A stretch of DNA of 64,000 bases, taken from assembly GCF_020532705.1 (NCBI RefSeq), contig NZ_JAJAVD010000001.1, forward strand, positions 1,876,311-1,940,310, written 5' to 3'. Below are positions 11,085 through 20,640 of this stretch, piece by piece. The translations under genes were made by a program, and so were the position numbers. Origin of the DNA: Methylobacillus caricis (lineage in GTDB: Bacteria > Pseudomonadota > Gammaproteobacteria > Burkholderiales > Methylophilaceae). Position 1 is the first letter of the stretch; every line of letters starts with the position of its first letter. Under the pieces are notes generated by a model. It had not been told where the DNA came from and did no database searches. It saw nothing but the letters and a program-made list of their open reading frames with translations.

Positions 11085-12027
11085 GAAAATATGATTCTAT
11101 TGCCTGTGGCTTACGCCAGAATTTCCAGAGGTCAAACGGCTGCAAATGCAAATGCAACACGCGCCCATGAATTGAAAAAAAAATGTCCAGCTGACTGAGT
11201 TTCCGAGTTTTCAGCGCCTGTAGCGACAGATGACTCCATTGCGGCCCCAGTATGCCAGTGCGGGAAACGACAATAACATCTTCCACCGCATGCGCCAGGA
11301 TAGTCTCAAAGTCAGGCACCTCCTCAGCAGGCATATTGGCAGCCACCGCCATGCCACGCACCAAACTGCTATCGGTAAACAATTGCGGACCAGGGGCCTG
11401 TGCAACTACAGGGAATCGGCCTCCCCCCGATAACCAGAGGCTGTTCACTGGCAATTCGCCACGTGATTCACGCGCGTGATTGACCTCATGCTCGAATAGC
11501 AGCATTTGCACTTCATTGACAAAACTGCGCCATTTCGCTGCGGATTGACCCTGGGGTGAAAAAGACCTGATATCCCGGCCTACCGCCTCCGCAACAAGTC
11601 GGGTCTGTATCCCCGGAGGCTCTGGCAATCGTAAATACCAATGCCCTTCATCCCCCAATGAGAACTCCAGGCCTTGTGCAGAAAAATGCTGGTTAAGTGA
11701 AGCAATCAGTATCTTTGCTTCGCTCTCAGGTAGAGGCAAGGGGGCAGGCTGATTCAACAGAAAATGATCACGTTGCAGCAAAAAATTGACGGGGCTCAGC
11801 AATAGCCAGTGGACATCATCTGGCAAAAAGCCCTGCCCTAACCTGGAAAATGGAGCAAGCGGCCAATCCTCCTGCCGAGCCACGCTGAATAAATGGCACA
11901 ACTTCTCATCCATGGCTGCATCCAGCCACAGGCTTTTACCTGCCGCAAGCAGTCGCGCCAAGGCGCTATCATCCAGCACATGCTGGAAAATATCAGAGAA
12001 ATCGGTCAGGTAAAGTTGTAGTTTCAC
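11056..12027 (-). CDS. RpfE-like conserved protein (phosphoglycerate mutase-like family)
   Basis: A 323-residue cytoplasmic protein that I recognise as the betaproteobacterial family labelled regulatory protein RpfE or cofactor-independent phosphoglycerate-mutase-like protein (COG4255). Visible features are the segment EVNHARESRGELPVNSLWLSGGGRFP near residue 200 and a C-terminal LDIFFSIHGRVLHLHLQPFDLWKFWR segment seen in two parts. It has no clear catalytic signature and its biochemical role is not established. It precedes recJ with a 29-base overlap, an association common in this group. Confidence 0.75.
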   Translation of the reverse strand: MKLQLYLTDFSDIFQHVLDDSALARLLAAGKSLWLDAAMDEKLCHLFSVARQEDWPLAPFSRLGQGFLPDDVHWLLLSPVNFLLQRDHFLLNQPAPLPLPESEAKILIASLNQHFSAQGLEFSLGDEGHWYLRLPEPPGIQTRLVAEAVGRDIRSFSPQGQSAAKWRSFVNEVQMLLFEHEVNHARESRGELPVNSLWLSGGGRFPVVAQAPGPQLFTDSSLVRGMAVAANMPAEEVPDFETILAHAVEDVIVVSRTGILGPQWSHLSLQALKTRKLSQLDIFFSIHGRVLHLHLQPFDLWKFWRKPQAIESYFHGTDHTKKF

Positions 12028-12097
12028 ACAGATGTCACTTTGTCATGATGCGCGTTGAGCGCTAAGATAGAAAACATTCTCTCCCTAAAAGCGCAAT

Positions 12098-12553
12098 ATG
12101 ATGGATATTATTTTATGGCGCCACGCCGAAGCCGAGGAAGGCTTTCCAGACCTCGCGCGAAAACTGACTGCCAAAGGCGAGCAGCAAGCTGCAAAAATGG
12201 CAGCATGGCTTAAACAGCATATGCCAGAAAATACGCGCATTCTGGTCAGCCCAGCACAACGCACCCAGCAAACCGCCCGCGCCCTTGAGCTGGAGTTTAC
12301 CACTTTGGATGAACTGGCTCCCGGTTCATCCCCTCAGGTATTGCTGGATGCTGCTGGCTGGCCCTTGGGCAAGGACAGTGTATTGATCATCGGCCACCAA
12401 CCTACCCTGGGCATGGCTGCCGCCTATGCCATGACGCGCAGGCTGCAATATTGGAGTGTGAAAAAAGGGGCCATCTGGTGGATTTCAAACCGCCGGCGAG
12501 GCGAGGAAGAACAAACGGTATTGCGTGCAATGCTGACACCCGAGCTAATTTGA
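12098..12553 (+). CDS. sixA: Phosphohistidine phosphatase SixA
   Basis: Small histidine phosphatase of 151 residues that removes phosphate from phosphohistidine in phosphorelay or phosphotransferase proteins. The catalytic RHAEA motif is at R8-H9, the second arginine is in SPAQRTQQTA and the second histidine in IIGHQPTLG; these are the standard SixA positions. It is divergent from the RpfE-like gene and 37 bases upstream of the ParA-like gene. Confidence 0.92.
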   Translation: MMDIILWRHAEAEEGFPDLARKLTAKGEQQAAKMAAWLKQHMPENTRILVSPAQRTQQTARALELEFTTLDELAPGSSPQVLLDAAGWPLGKDSVLIIGHQPTLGMAAAYAMTRRLQYWSVKKGAIWWISNRRRGEEEQTVLRAMLTPELI

Positions 12554-12590
12554 TGGCTCTCCCGTCACAAAATAACAACATGGAGCAGTC

Positions 12591-13250
12591 TTGAGTACAG
12601 TCCTGATCGCCAACCCCAAAGGCGGGAGTGGCAAGACAACCTTGGCCACCAACCTCGCCGGTTACTTTGCCAGCCGTGGACGCCACGTGGTGCTGTCAGA
12701 CATGGACAGACAACGTTCTGCCCTGCAATGGCTGGAACGACGCCCTTACAAACTGCCTCTCATCCATGGGCTGGATGGACGGGGTGAACATACAGGCAGC
12801 CTGAGTGCAGACTGGAATATCGTGGACTCACCAGCAGGCCTGCGGGGAGAAAAGTTAAGCAGTGCAGTCAAACATGCAGACTGGGTGATTGTGCCCATGC
12901 AGCCTTCCGCTTTTGACATGAGCGCCACCCGCGATTTTCTGCAGGTGTTGCGCGAGGAAAAATCCATACGCAAAGAACGTACTTTTGTCGCCATGGTCGG
13001 CATGCGGGTCGACAGTCGTACACGTGCCGCGTTTGCCCTGCAGGATTTTCTGGCTGAGTCAGGGTTTCCTGTGCTGGGCAATTTACGTAATGCGCAAATA
13101 TATGCGCTAGCCGCTGAACAAGGCGCCAGCCTCTTTGATATTCGTCCATCGCAGGTAAGTAGGGACTTGCAGCAGTGGGCTCCGTTGCTGCATTGGCTCG
13201 TAAATGCAAGCAAGCGCACCAAAAAACTGGGGGCCGGTAATGCCAAATGA
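12591..13250 (+). CDS. ParA-family ATPase
   Basis: A 219-residue P-loop ATPase of the ParA/MinD group. The deviant Walker A motif is KGGSGKTT near residues 10-17, followed by the DMDRQRSA segment and VDSPAG as Walker B. No ParB partner is adjacent, so a role in positioning some other cargo is more likely than plasmid-type partition. Translation probably starts at a TTG (12591), because GGAG stands eight bases before it and no ATG precedes the Walker motif. The gene end overlaps the next gene by 11 bases. Confidence 0.88.
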   Translation: MSTVLIANPKGGSGKTTLATNLAGYFASRGRHVVLSDMDRQRSALQWLERRPYKLPLIHGLDGRGEHTGSLSADWNIVDSPAGLRGEKLSSAVKHADWVIVPMQPSAFDMSATRDFLQVLREEKSIRKERTFVAMVGMRVDSRTRAAFALQDFLAESGFPVLGNLRNAQIYALAAEQGASLFDIRPSQVSRDLQQWAPLLHWLVNASKRTKKLGAGNAK

Positions 13251-14724
13251 AATAGAACTCAAACTTCGCATCGCTCCCGCCGACATTCCTCGCTTGAGAC
13301 GCCATCCGGCGATACGCAGGACTCTCAGCGGAAAAGCGCTTACACGCCGATTGATCAGCACTTACTATGATACTCAAGACTTGCAGTTGCTGGACAAGCG
13401 GCTGAGCCTGCGTGTGCGCCGCATGTCGGGCGGCTGGTTCCAGGCCGTCAAGGCAGCGGGTCACTCATCGGCCGGGTTGCACCAACGTCTGGAGTGGGAA
13501 GATATCATTGCAAAAGGCGAACCTGATTTCACCAAAATTGTCGATCCGGCGCTGACGCCAGTGTTTGATGACCCTGAATTACGCAAGGCCCTGCAACCTA
13601 TTTTTACAACGGATATGCGGCGTACCGAATGGCAGTTGCAATACGAAGGCAGCCATATCGAACTATCGCTGGATGACGGTCTGCTGATTGCAGGCAACCA
13701 CCAGCAACCATTGATAGAAATTGAACTGGAGCTCAAGCAAGGAGATATCAAGCATTTGTTTGAACTGGCACTGGCATTGCAGGACAATATACCGCTGACC
13801 ATAGAAAATGCCAGCAAGGCGCAACGCGGTTATGCCTATTATCGCCAGTTTCCGAGCACCCCATCAAGAACCAGGCCTGCAGGTCTTGCCAAAGAAGACA
13901 ACCAGCAGCAGGCGTTTGAAAAAATCGGCTGGGAATGCCTGCGCCACTTACAGGACAATCAGGATATTGTCGTGATTGGCACAGATCCTGAAGGCGTGCA
14001 TCAAATGCGGACAGCCTTGCGCCGACTACGCATCGCACTCCGCCTGTTCCGGCTGGATGACGAATTCCTGGATGCAGAGCTGCGCTGGCTCAATGAACTG
14101 CTGGCCAGTGCACGCGATCTGGACGTATTACTGACAGAGTCATTGCCCAAGGCCAACCTGTCCCAGGCCAATGCTGCCGGACTCTACCAGCGCGCAAAAA
14201 GTGCACATAAACGTGCCTATGGCAAGTTGCGTGCTGGCCTGAATAGCCAGCGCTATCAGCGCTTGCTGCTGCAACTGGGCTTGACGGTGGCGAATGGCCC
14301 GACAGCTGGCAAGCATGCACTCGCCAGCACCGCCAGTAAAAAACTGGGAAAAATATGGCAGAAATTGCTCTTTCAAGGCAAGAAACTGCACACACTGGTC
14401 GATGATGAACGGCACCGCGTTCGAATCACTGCCCGTCGGTTGCGCTATGCAATTGATTTTTTCAGCCCGCTTTATCCTGGCAAAAAAACACAACGCCATG
14501 CCGTACAGTTTCGCCAAGCGCTGGGGGAATTACAGCAACTACTAGGCAAGCTCAATGATATCAGTGTGACACGCACCTTGGTCGGCAACCTGGCCAAACG
14601 TGCCCCTGAATTGCAGCCTGAGTTAACGGCCTACCTCAACTGGGCCAACAAACATGAAAAACGCAACAGGAAATCGTTGATCAGCGCATGGAAAACCCTC
14701 AAAGAGGCAAAAAATTTCTGGTAA
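13240..14724 (+). CDS. CYTH and CHAD domain protein (inorganic triphosphatase-like)
   Basis: A 494-residue protein with an N-terminal CYTH domain (EIELKL, the E-x-E-x-K signature, at residues 4-9; later EIELELKQG) and a C-terminal CHAD helical bundle with repeated conserved histidine/arginine helices (HQMRTALRRLRIAL and HRVRITARRLRYAI). CYTH proteins hydrolyse triphosphates; CHAD domains bind polyphosphate. I take the ATG at 13240 (MPNEIELKL) as the start, since the family begins here; the frame stays open 12 codons further upstream. It overlaps the ParA-like gene by 11 bases, suggesting coupling. Confidence 0.92.
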   Translation: MPNEIELKLRIAPADIPRLRRHPAIRRTLSGKALTRRLISTYYDTQDLQLLDKRLSLRVRRMSGGWFQAVKAAGHSSAGLHQRLEWEDIIAKGEPDFTKIVDPALTPVFDDPELRKALQPIFTTDMRRTEWQLQYEGSHIELSLDDGLLIAGNHQQPLIEIELELKQGDIKHLFELALALQDNIPLTIENASKAQRGYAYYRQFPSTPSRTRPAGLAKEDNQQQAFEKIGWECLRHLQDNQDIVVIGTDPEGVHQMRTALRRLRIALRLFRLDDEFLDAELRWLNELLASARDLDVLLTESLPKANLSQANAAGLYQRAKSAHKRAYGKLRAGLNSQRYQRLLLQLGLTVANGPTAGKHALASTASKKLGKIWQKLLFQGKKLHTLVDDERHRVRITARRLRYAIDFFSPLYPGKKTQRHAVQFRQALGELQQLLGKLNDISVTRTLVGNLAKRAPELQPELTAYLNWANKHEKRNRKSLISAWKTLKEAKNFW

Positions 14725-14806
14725 GGATGCCCTGTCAGGGAAAATCCACTAAACTCGCAACCATTCACGGTAGCGAATGCCTGCCTGTTAATTTCAAGAG
14801 ATTGCC

Positions 14807-15178
14807 ATGAACCTGGAAAAAGTTGTTTTTGGATTTTTCATCGTATTAGCAATGACGCTGAATTTCGGCTTTTTTATTGGTGGTAGCGATAACCCTATCC
14901 ACCACCATATATATGAGCTTTATGCCGCCATCGTGGTGAATCTGATTGCCACCGTGCTCAAGTTTGGCGATCGTACGCAGATTGGTGCCATCCATCTTTC
15001 CACCAGCCTGGTGGCGGACTTGCAGTTGATTGCAGCCGCTGTAGTCTGGGTTGCATTTGTCGGAAGCGACGAGGCCGGCACTACAGCGCGCGTAGTCTCC
15101 CTCAGCGGTGGTGCCTTGCTTGCCAATATCACCTCTGTCATCCTGCTGCTGGCAGAAACCATTACCCTGCGTCGCTGA
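14807..15178 (+). CDS. DUF6394-type small membrane protein
   Basis: A 123-residue integral membrane protein with about four hydrophobic helices and the conserved-looking stretch HHHIYELYAAIVVNLIATVL. I recognise it as the DUF6394-like protein that is usually encoded beside a TrkA-type potassium channel. Here too the channel gene follows 42 bases downstream on the same strand. Function is unknown; the pairing suggests an accessory role in potassium transport, which is inference. Confidence 0.75.
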   Translation: MNLEKVVFGFFIVLAMTLNFGFFIGGSDNPIHHHIYELYAAIVVNLIATVLKFGDRTQIGAIHLSTSLVADLQLIAAAVVWVAFVGSDEAGTTARVVSLSGGALLANITSVILLLAETITLRR

Positions 15179-15219
15179 TGCTAGGCACCTAGCCATCCCG
15201 GCCTTGGCGGAATTCGCGA

Positions 15220-16950
15220 TTGAATAATATATTTTTCCTGATCCTGCGACGCATGCGAGCGCCGCTGATCACGGTCATCGTCACGTATACCATCGCGATC
15301 ATCGGGCTGACCCTGATGCCGGGACTGGACGACAAAGGCCAGCCCTGGCATATGAGCATTTTCGAGGCGCTCTATGTCGTCAGCTATACCGCCACCACCA
15401 TTGGGTTTGGGGAGGTTCCTTACCCGTACAGCCCCACCCAGCGCCTGTGGATGACGTTCTCGATTTACCTGACAGTGATTCCCTGGTTCTATGCCATAGG
15501 GAAAATCATTTCACTATTCCAGGATCCTGCCCTAAAGCAGGCACTCACTACTGCCAGTTTTGCGCGCGCGGTCAACCACCTGCATGAGCCGTTCTATATT
15601 GTTTCTGGCTATGGCGAAACCGGTAGCCTGCTGGTCAAGGCACTGGATCACAAAGGTATACGCGTGGTGGTCACTGAAATGAACCAAGACAGGGTCAACG
15701 ACCTCGAGCTTGAGGACTACCAGTTCGATATCCCCGCCCTATGTTCGGATGCTCAATTACCCGACACCCTGCTGAGGGCAGGGGTACGCCATCCCATGTG
15801 CAAGGGCATTGCAGCACTCACAGACAATGACCACGTCAACCTGGCTGTCGCTGTCGGAGCCAAATTGCTCAACCCCAACCTCACAGTACTGGCCAGGGCC
15901 GAAGATGATGAAGTGGCTGCCAATATGGCCTCATTCGGTACTGACCACATTCTCAACCCTTACCTGCTATTTGGCGACCAGTTGGGGATGGAAGTGCATG
16001 CTATTGGCACTTATTTATTGCACAAATGGCTAACGGGAGTACCCGGAGACACGCTGGTGCTGCCTAAGGTACCGCCCATAGGCAAGTGGATTGTCTGCGG
16101 GTATGGCCGATTTGGCAAAGCCGTTGTCGAAAACCTGGAGCGAGAACAGATCACGACGGTAGTCATTGAGGCTGACCCTGAACTCACTCACTGTGAAAAC
16201 TGTATCGTAGGCAGCGGCACTGAAGCAGCAACCCTGATAGAGGCGGGAATTGAGGATGCAGTCGGCATCATCGCCGGTACCAATAACGACATCAATAACC
16301 TGTCCATTGTGATGACAGCACAAAAAATCAACCCTGACCTATTCGTGGTTGTCCGCAAGAACCGTCGTTTTAATGAACCCCTGTTTGAGCACTTCAACGC
16401 TGACATCTCGATGGACCCCAGCGACATCATTGCCCATGAATGCCTGGCCCGCATGATTACGCCCATGATGACGCACTTCCTGCAACTGGTACGCACACAG
16501 GACAACAACTGGGCCAACCAGCTCATCAGCCAACTGGTCGGCATTGTAGGGGAGAATGTGCCGGACGCCTGGGGGGTCACTGTGGATAACGAACATAGCC
16601 CTGCCGTTGCCAACCTGATTGCATGGGGCCTTCCGGTCACCCTGGATGCACTGACACGCGATCCAGGTAACCGGGTGCGAAAACTGCCGCTGGTGCCGCT
16701 GATGCTGGTACGCAGCGGGAAGTATGAGCTCCTGCCCAAACTGACTACGCAATTATATGTAGGTGATCGCCTGCTATTCTGTGGCAGCTCGTCTGGCAAG
16801 GCTGCGCAACCTATCGCCTTGAGCAATCACAAGACACTGACCTGGATCATCAATGGCCGGGAAATTGCCGATGGCTGGCTGTGGCGCTGGATGACAAGAA
16901 AAATCATGCGACTGCGCAGGCCAGGCAGACCTCAAGAAAAAACAAAATAG
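15220..16950 (+). CDS. Potassium channel protein with two TrkA-N (RCK) domains
   Basis: A 576-residue ion channel. Two membrane helices flank a selectivity filter TTIGFGE at residues 59-65, the K+-channel signature with F in place of Y. Two Rossmann-type nucleotide-binding domains follow: IVSGYGETGSLL near residue 128 and WIVCGYGRFGKAV near residue 290, each with TrkA-N features. The start is a TTG (15220) with GGCGGA upstream; a later in-frame ATG at residue 12 would remove part of the first helix lead. It is paired with the small membrane protein upstream. Confidence 0.88.
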   Translation: MNNIFFLILRRMRAPLITVIVTYTIAIIGLTLMPGLDDKGQPWHMSIFEALYVVSYTATTIGFGEVPYPYSPTQRLWMTFSIYLTVIPWFYAIGKIISLFQDPALKQALTTASFARAVNHLHEPFYIVSGYGETGSLLVKALDHKGIRVVVTEMNQDRVNDLELEDYQFDIPALCSDAQLPDTLLRAGVRHPMCKGIAALTDNDHVNLAVAVGAKLLNPNLTVLARAEDDEVAANMASFGTDHILNPYLLFGDQLGMEVHAIGTYLLHKWLTGVPGDTLVLPKVPPIGKWIVCGYGRFGKAVVENLEREQITTVVIEADPELTHCENCIVGSGTEAATLIEAGIEDAVGIIAGTNNDINNLSIVMTAQKINPDLFVVVRKNRRFNEPLFEHFNADISMDPSDIIAHECLARMITPMMTHFLQLVRTQDNNWANQLISQLVGIVGENVPDAWGVTVDNEHSPAVANLIAWGLPVTLDALTRDPGNRVRKLPLVPLMLVRSGKYELLPKLTTQLYVGDRLLFCGSSSGKAAQPIALSNHKTLTWIINGREIADGWLWRWMTRKIMRLRRPGRPQEKTK

Positions 16951-17006
16951 CAGCCCTCACGCACGGCCAGCCCTGGAGAGAAACATCTGCACCCAATACG
17001 CTGACC

Positions 17007-17432
17007 TCAACCATCAACGACCTTGCGCCGTAACGCCTTGACTTCGCCACGCTGACTTTTTCCATCCAGCCTGCGTCTCTGAGCACCTCGCGTAGGCTGG
17101 GTGGGCCTGCGTACCTTGGGCAATACCGCCACACTGGCCACCAGCTCATGTAAACGCCGCAATGCATCCTCACGATTGAGCTCCTGGCTGCGATGAACCT
17201 GGGCCTTGATGATCACCATTCCGTCTCTTGTAATACGATGGTCATGCAAACGCAACAAACGTGCTTTCACAGGTTCGGGCAAGGAGGAAGCCTTTACGTC
17301 AAAACGAAGATGTATGGCACTGGAAACTTTGTTGACGTTTTGCCCGCCCGCTCCTTGCGCGCGAACAGCACTCAATTCCACTTCATGTAAAGGGATTAAC
17401 AAATCAAAATAATCCATCATGCTGCCAATCAT
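17007..17432 (-). CDS. arfB: Alternative ribosome-rescue factor ArfB (peptidyl-tRNA hydrolase)
   Basis: Release-factor-like hydrolase that frees stalled ribosomes. The catalytic GGQ motif is at residues 29-31 in the segment RAQGAGGQNVNK, and the basic C-terminal tail (RRPTQPTRGAQRRR and KALRRKVVDG) is the part that enters the empty mRNA channel. The ATG at 17432 overlaps the stop of a small upstream frame as ATGA; ATGs at 17420 and 17417 (MMDYFDL or MDYFDL) are equally possible starts. Length 141 residues is normal. Confidence 0.92.
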   Translation of the reverse strand: MIGSMMDYFDLLIPLHEVELSAVRAQGAGGQNVNKVSSAIHLRFDVKASSLPEPVKARLLRLHDHRITRDGMVIIKAQVHRSQELNREDALRRLHELVASVAVLPKVRRPTQPTRGAQRRRLDGKSQRGEVKALRRKVVDG

Positions 17433-17635
17433 AAAGAAAAAGGGCGGCCAATAGTATGATCAGCACCACCTTCCATCGTGCATTGCTTGATATCGGCAAT
17501 ACTGCTTTCGAGGTCTTCCTTATAATCCTCATCAAAAGCTTGCACACTCGCGCCCACCGCTTCACCCATAGCCACCATTAGGCAAGTCAGCAGACAGGGG
17601 TATTTGCCAGGTCGGTATATTTGCTGGGTGCACAT
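17429..17635 (-). CDS. Possible small hypothetical protein upstream of arfB
   Basis: A 68-codon frame ending in an ATGA overlap with the first possible arfB start. Its second half is acidic and protein-like (FDEDYKEDLESSIADIKQC), and an internal ATG at about residue 21 could be the true start. I recognise no family. The coupled overlap is the main reason to list it; it may be fortuitous. Confidence 0.3.
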   Translation of the reverse strand: MCTQQIYRPGKYPCLLTCLMVAMGEAVGASVQAFDEDYKEDLESSIADIKQCTMEGGADHTIGRPFSL

Positions 17636-17969
17636 TGCAGCCTGGCCTCCAGCACTAACGCCAACGGTAATGCTGATGGTTTATTTCTGGGTAGAACAAA
17701 CAGTATATGACTGGCATTGGCGAGGGATTTTTCATCAGCCACCGCCGCAAGCTGCTTGAATTGCACGGCTATAAGATTCCTCTTGTTTTTAGCGGGTTAG
17801 GCCCTTGGTTTCATGCGCTGGCTGAAGCGGCAAAACTTGACCTGAACAGCCAAAAAAGCCAATATAGCGACTTCAAAACGGCCTCAAGCCATAACGACAT
17901 TTCAAGCTTGATGCTGCATCAAGTTGATTATACCCAAGCGAATCATAAAAGTTTCCCGGAGAATCCTAC
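17636..17969. other. Non-coding gap upstream of aceE
   Basis: About 330 bases between the small frame upstream of arfB and aceE. A 90-codon frame on the plus strand (17707-17979) runs through it into the aceE start, but it resembles no family and lacks a good ribosome site. The aceE promoter should be here. GGAG at 17958-17961 precedes the aceE ATG as its ribosome-binding site. Confidence 0.5.
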
Positions 17970-20624
17970 ATGGCATTGACCCCCGATATTGACCCTCAAG
18001 AAACCCAGGAATGGCTTGAAGCCATCTCATCGGTACTTGAGAACGAGGGAACCGAGCGAGCGCACTTCCTGCTGGAAACGCTGATCGACAAGGCTCGCCG
18101 CTCAGGTGCATATTTACCGTACAACGCAACCACGGCTTACGTAAACACCATTCCCGCGCACCTGCAGCCCAAGCATCCTGGCGACACTGCCATGGAACGC
18201 AAGATCCGCGCCCTGATCCGCTGGAACGCGATCATGACCGTGTTGCGCGCCAACGAGAAATCCCCCGGCGTCGGCGGCCATATCGCCAGCTTCCAGTCAG
18301 CCGCAACCCTGTATGACACCGGCTTCAACCACTTTTTCCGTGCCGCCAATGAAAACTTCGGCGGTGACCTGATTTACTTCCAGGGCCATTCCTCACCAGG
18401 CGTCTATGCACGCGCCTTCCTTGAAGGCAGATTGACCGAGGAGCAAATGTCCAATTTCCGTATTGAAACGGAAGGCAATGGACTTTCCTCTTACCCGCAT
18501 CCTTGGCTGATGCCTGACTTCTGGCAGTTCCCCACCGTCTCCATGGGGCTTGGCCCATTGCAGGGCATTTACCAGGCTCGTTTCCTCAAGTATCTGCATG
18601 ACCGTGGCATTGCCGACACCTCAGACCGCAAGGTCTGGGTGTTCTGTGGCGACGGCGAAATGGATGAGCCTGAGTCACTGGGCGCCATCTCACTGGCCGC
18701 CCGTGAAAAGCTGGACAACCTGATTTTTGTCATCAACTGTAACCTGCAGCGCCTGGATGGCCCGGTACGCGGCAACGGCAAGGTGATCCAGGAATTCGAG
18801 GCCGCATTCCGTGGCTCCGGCTGGAACGTACTGAAAGTATTGTGGGGCTCCTACTGGGACCCATTGCTGGCGATGGACAAGGACGGCTTGCTCAAAAAAC
18901 GCATGGAAGAATGCGTGGACGGCGAATACCAGAACTTCAAGGCCAAGGGCGGCGCCTATACGCGCGAGCACTTCTTCGGCAAATATCCTGAACTGAAGGA
19001 AATGGTCGCAGCGATGTCCGATGAAGACATCTGGCGCCTGAACCGTGGCGGCCACGACCCGCACAAGGTTTATGCGGCCTATCACTCCGCGGTTAACCAT
19101 AAGGGCCAGCCTACCGTGATCCTGGCCAAGACCGTCAAGGGTTATGGCATGGGCCAGGAAGGCGAAGGCCAGAACACCACCCACCAGCAAAAGAGCATGG
19201 GCGTGGAAACGCTGAAGGCCTTCCGTACCCGTTTTGACCTGCCGCTGACTGATGAACAGGTGGAAAACCTGTCGTTCTACCGTCCGGCAGATGACAGCCC
19301 GGAAATGCAGTACTTGAAATCCCGCCGTGAAGCGATGGGTGGCTTTGTGCCATCCCGCCGTCGCAAGGGCAATGAGCTGACCGTGCCAGAGCTTTCGGCT
19401 TTCGAGAATATGCTGGGCGCCACCGGTGAGCGTGAAATCTCCACCACCATGGCATTCGTGCGTATCCTCTCCACCCTGCTGCGGGACAAGCAGATCGGCA
19501 AGTATGTCGTACCTATCGTGCCTGACGAAGCCAGAACTTTCGGCATGGAAGGCATGTTCCGCCAGCTCGGCATCTACTCTTCCGTCGGCCAGCTCTACGA
19601 ACCGCAGGATGCCGACCAGGTAATGTTCTACAAGGAATCCAAGGACGGCCAGATCCTGGAGGAAGGCATCAACGAGGCTGGCTCGTTCTCGTCATGGATT
19701 GCTGCTGCCACCTCCTACAGCGTGAGCGGCGTGCAGATGGTCCCGTTCTATATCTTCTACTCCATGTTCGGCTTCCAGCGTATCGGCGACCTGGCCTGGG
19801 CGGCGGGCGATTCACGCGCACGCGGCTTCCTGCTTGGCGCTACCGCTGGCCGCACCACACTGAACGGTGAAGGCTTGCAGCACGAAGACGGCCACAGCCA
19901 CCTGATGTCGGCTACCATCCCCAACTGTATTTCCTATGACCCGACCTTCGCCTACGAGCTGGCCGTGATCATCCAGGAAGGCCTGCGCCGCATGGTGCAG
20001 AACCAGGAGGATGTGTACTACTACATCACCCTGATGAACGAAAACTACACCCACCCCGCACTGCCCAAGGGCGTCGAGGAGGGCATACTCAAGGGTCTCT
20101 ACCAATTCAGCAAATCCAAGGCCAAGGGCGCCAAGGTGCAACTGCTGGGTAGCGGCGTGATCCTGCGCGAAGTGATTGCGGCAGGCGAGCTGCTGGAAAA
20201 AGACTGGGGCGTTGCTGCCGACATCTGGAGCGTGACCAGCTTTACCGAGCTGCGCCGTGAAGGCCTGGACGTTGAGCGCTGGAACCTGCTCAACCCGGAA
20301 AAGGCACAGAAGGAAAGCTATGTCGCCAAGAGCCTGAAAAAGGCAGAAGGCCCTGTGATCGCATCTACCGACTACATGAAATCCTTTGCCGACCAGATCC
20401 GCAGCTTTATTCCACAGCGCTACATCACCCTGGGCACGGATGGCTATGGCCGTTCCGACTCGCGCGAAGCCCTGCGCAGCTTCTTCGAGGTTGACCGCTA
20501 CCACGTGGTAGTCGCGGCGCTGAAAGCCTTGGCCGACGAAGGCAAACTGCCAGCAGCCAAGGCCGCTGAAGCTATCAAGAAATATAAACTCAACGCGAAC
20601 AAGCCCAACCCGACTACGGTTTAA
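17970..20624 (+). CDS. aceE: Pyruvate dehydrogenase E1 component (homodimeric type)
   Basis: Thiamine-diphosphate enzyme that decarboxylates pyruvate and acetylates the lipoyl groups of E2. The 884-residue length and single chain define the homodimeric type. The ThDP-binding stretch runs from FCGDGEMDEPE to NCNLQRLDGPVRGN, and the catalytic histidine segment is GHSSPGVYARAFLEGR. The codon choice is strongly biased to GC-ending codons, which suggests high expression. It is the first gene of aceE-aceF-lpd, with a large hairpin between it and aceF. Confidence 0.98.
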   Translation: MALTPDIDPQETQEWLEAISSVLENEGTERAHFLLETLIDKARRSGAYLPYNATTAYVNTIPAHLQPKHPGDTAMERKIRALIRWNAIMTVLRANEKSPGVGGHIASFQSAATLYDTGFNHFFRAANENFGGDLIYFQGHSSPGVYARAFLEGRLTEEQMSNFRIETEGNGLSSYPHPWLMPDFWQFPTVSMGLGPLQGIYQARFLKYLHDRGIADTSDRKVWVFCGDGEMDEPESLGAISLAAREKLDNLIFVINCNLQRLDGPVRGNGKVIQEFEAAFRGSGWNVLKVLWGSYWDPLLAMDKDGLLKKRMEECVDGEYQNFKAKGGAYTREHFFGKYPELKEMVAAMSDEDIWRLNRGGHDPHKVYAAYHSAVNHKGQPTVILAKTVKGYGMGQEGEGQNTTHQQKSMGVETLKAFRTRFDLPLTDEQVENLSFYRPADDSPEMQYLKSRREAMGGFVPSRRRKGNELTVPELSAFENMLGATGEREISTTMAFVRILSTLLRDKQIGKYVVPIVPDEARTFGMEGMFRQLGIYSSVGQLYEPQDADQVMFYKESKDGQILEEGINEAGSFSSWIAAATSYSVSGVQMVPFYIFYSMFGFQRIGDLAWAAGDSRARGFLLGATAGRTTLNGEGLQHEDGHSHLMSATIPNCISYDPTFAYELAVIIQEGLRRMVQNQEDVYYYITLMNENYTHPALPKGVEEGILKGLYQFSKSKAKGAKVQLLGSGVILREVIAAGELLEKDWGVAADIWSVTSFTELRREGLDVERWNLLNPEKAQKESYVAKSLKKAEGPVIASTDYMKSFADQIRSFIPQRYITLGTDGYGRSDSREALRSFFEVDRYHVVVAALKALADEGKLPAAKAAEAIKKYKLNANKPNPTTV

Positions 20625-20640
20625 CTTGATGCATTAAGCA

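Noticed and set aside
17707..17979. 90-codon plus-strand frame running into the aceE start
   Set aside because: No recognisable family, no good ribosome site, and it overlaps the expected aceE promoter and start; treated as chance.
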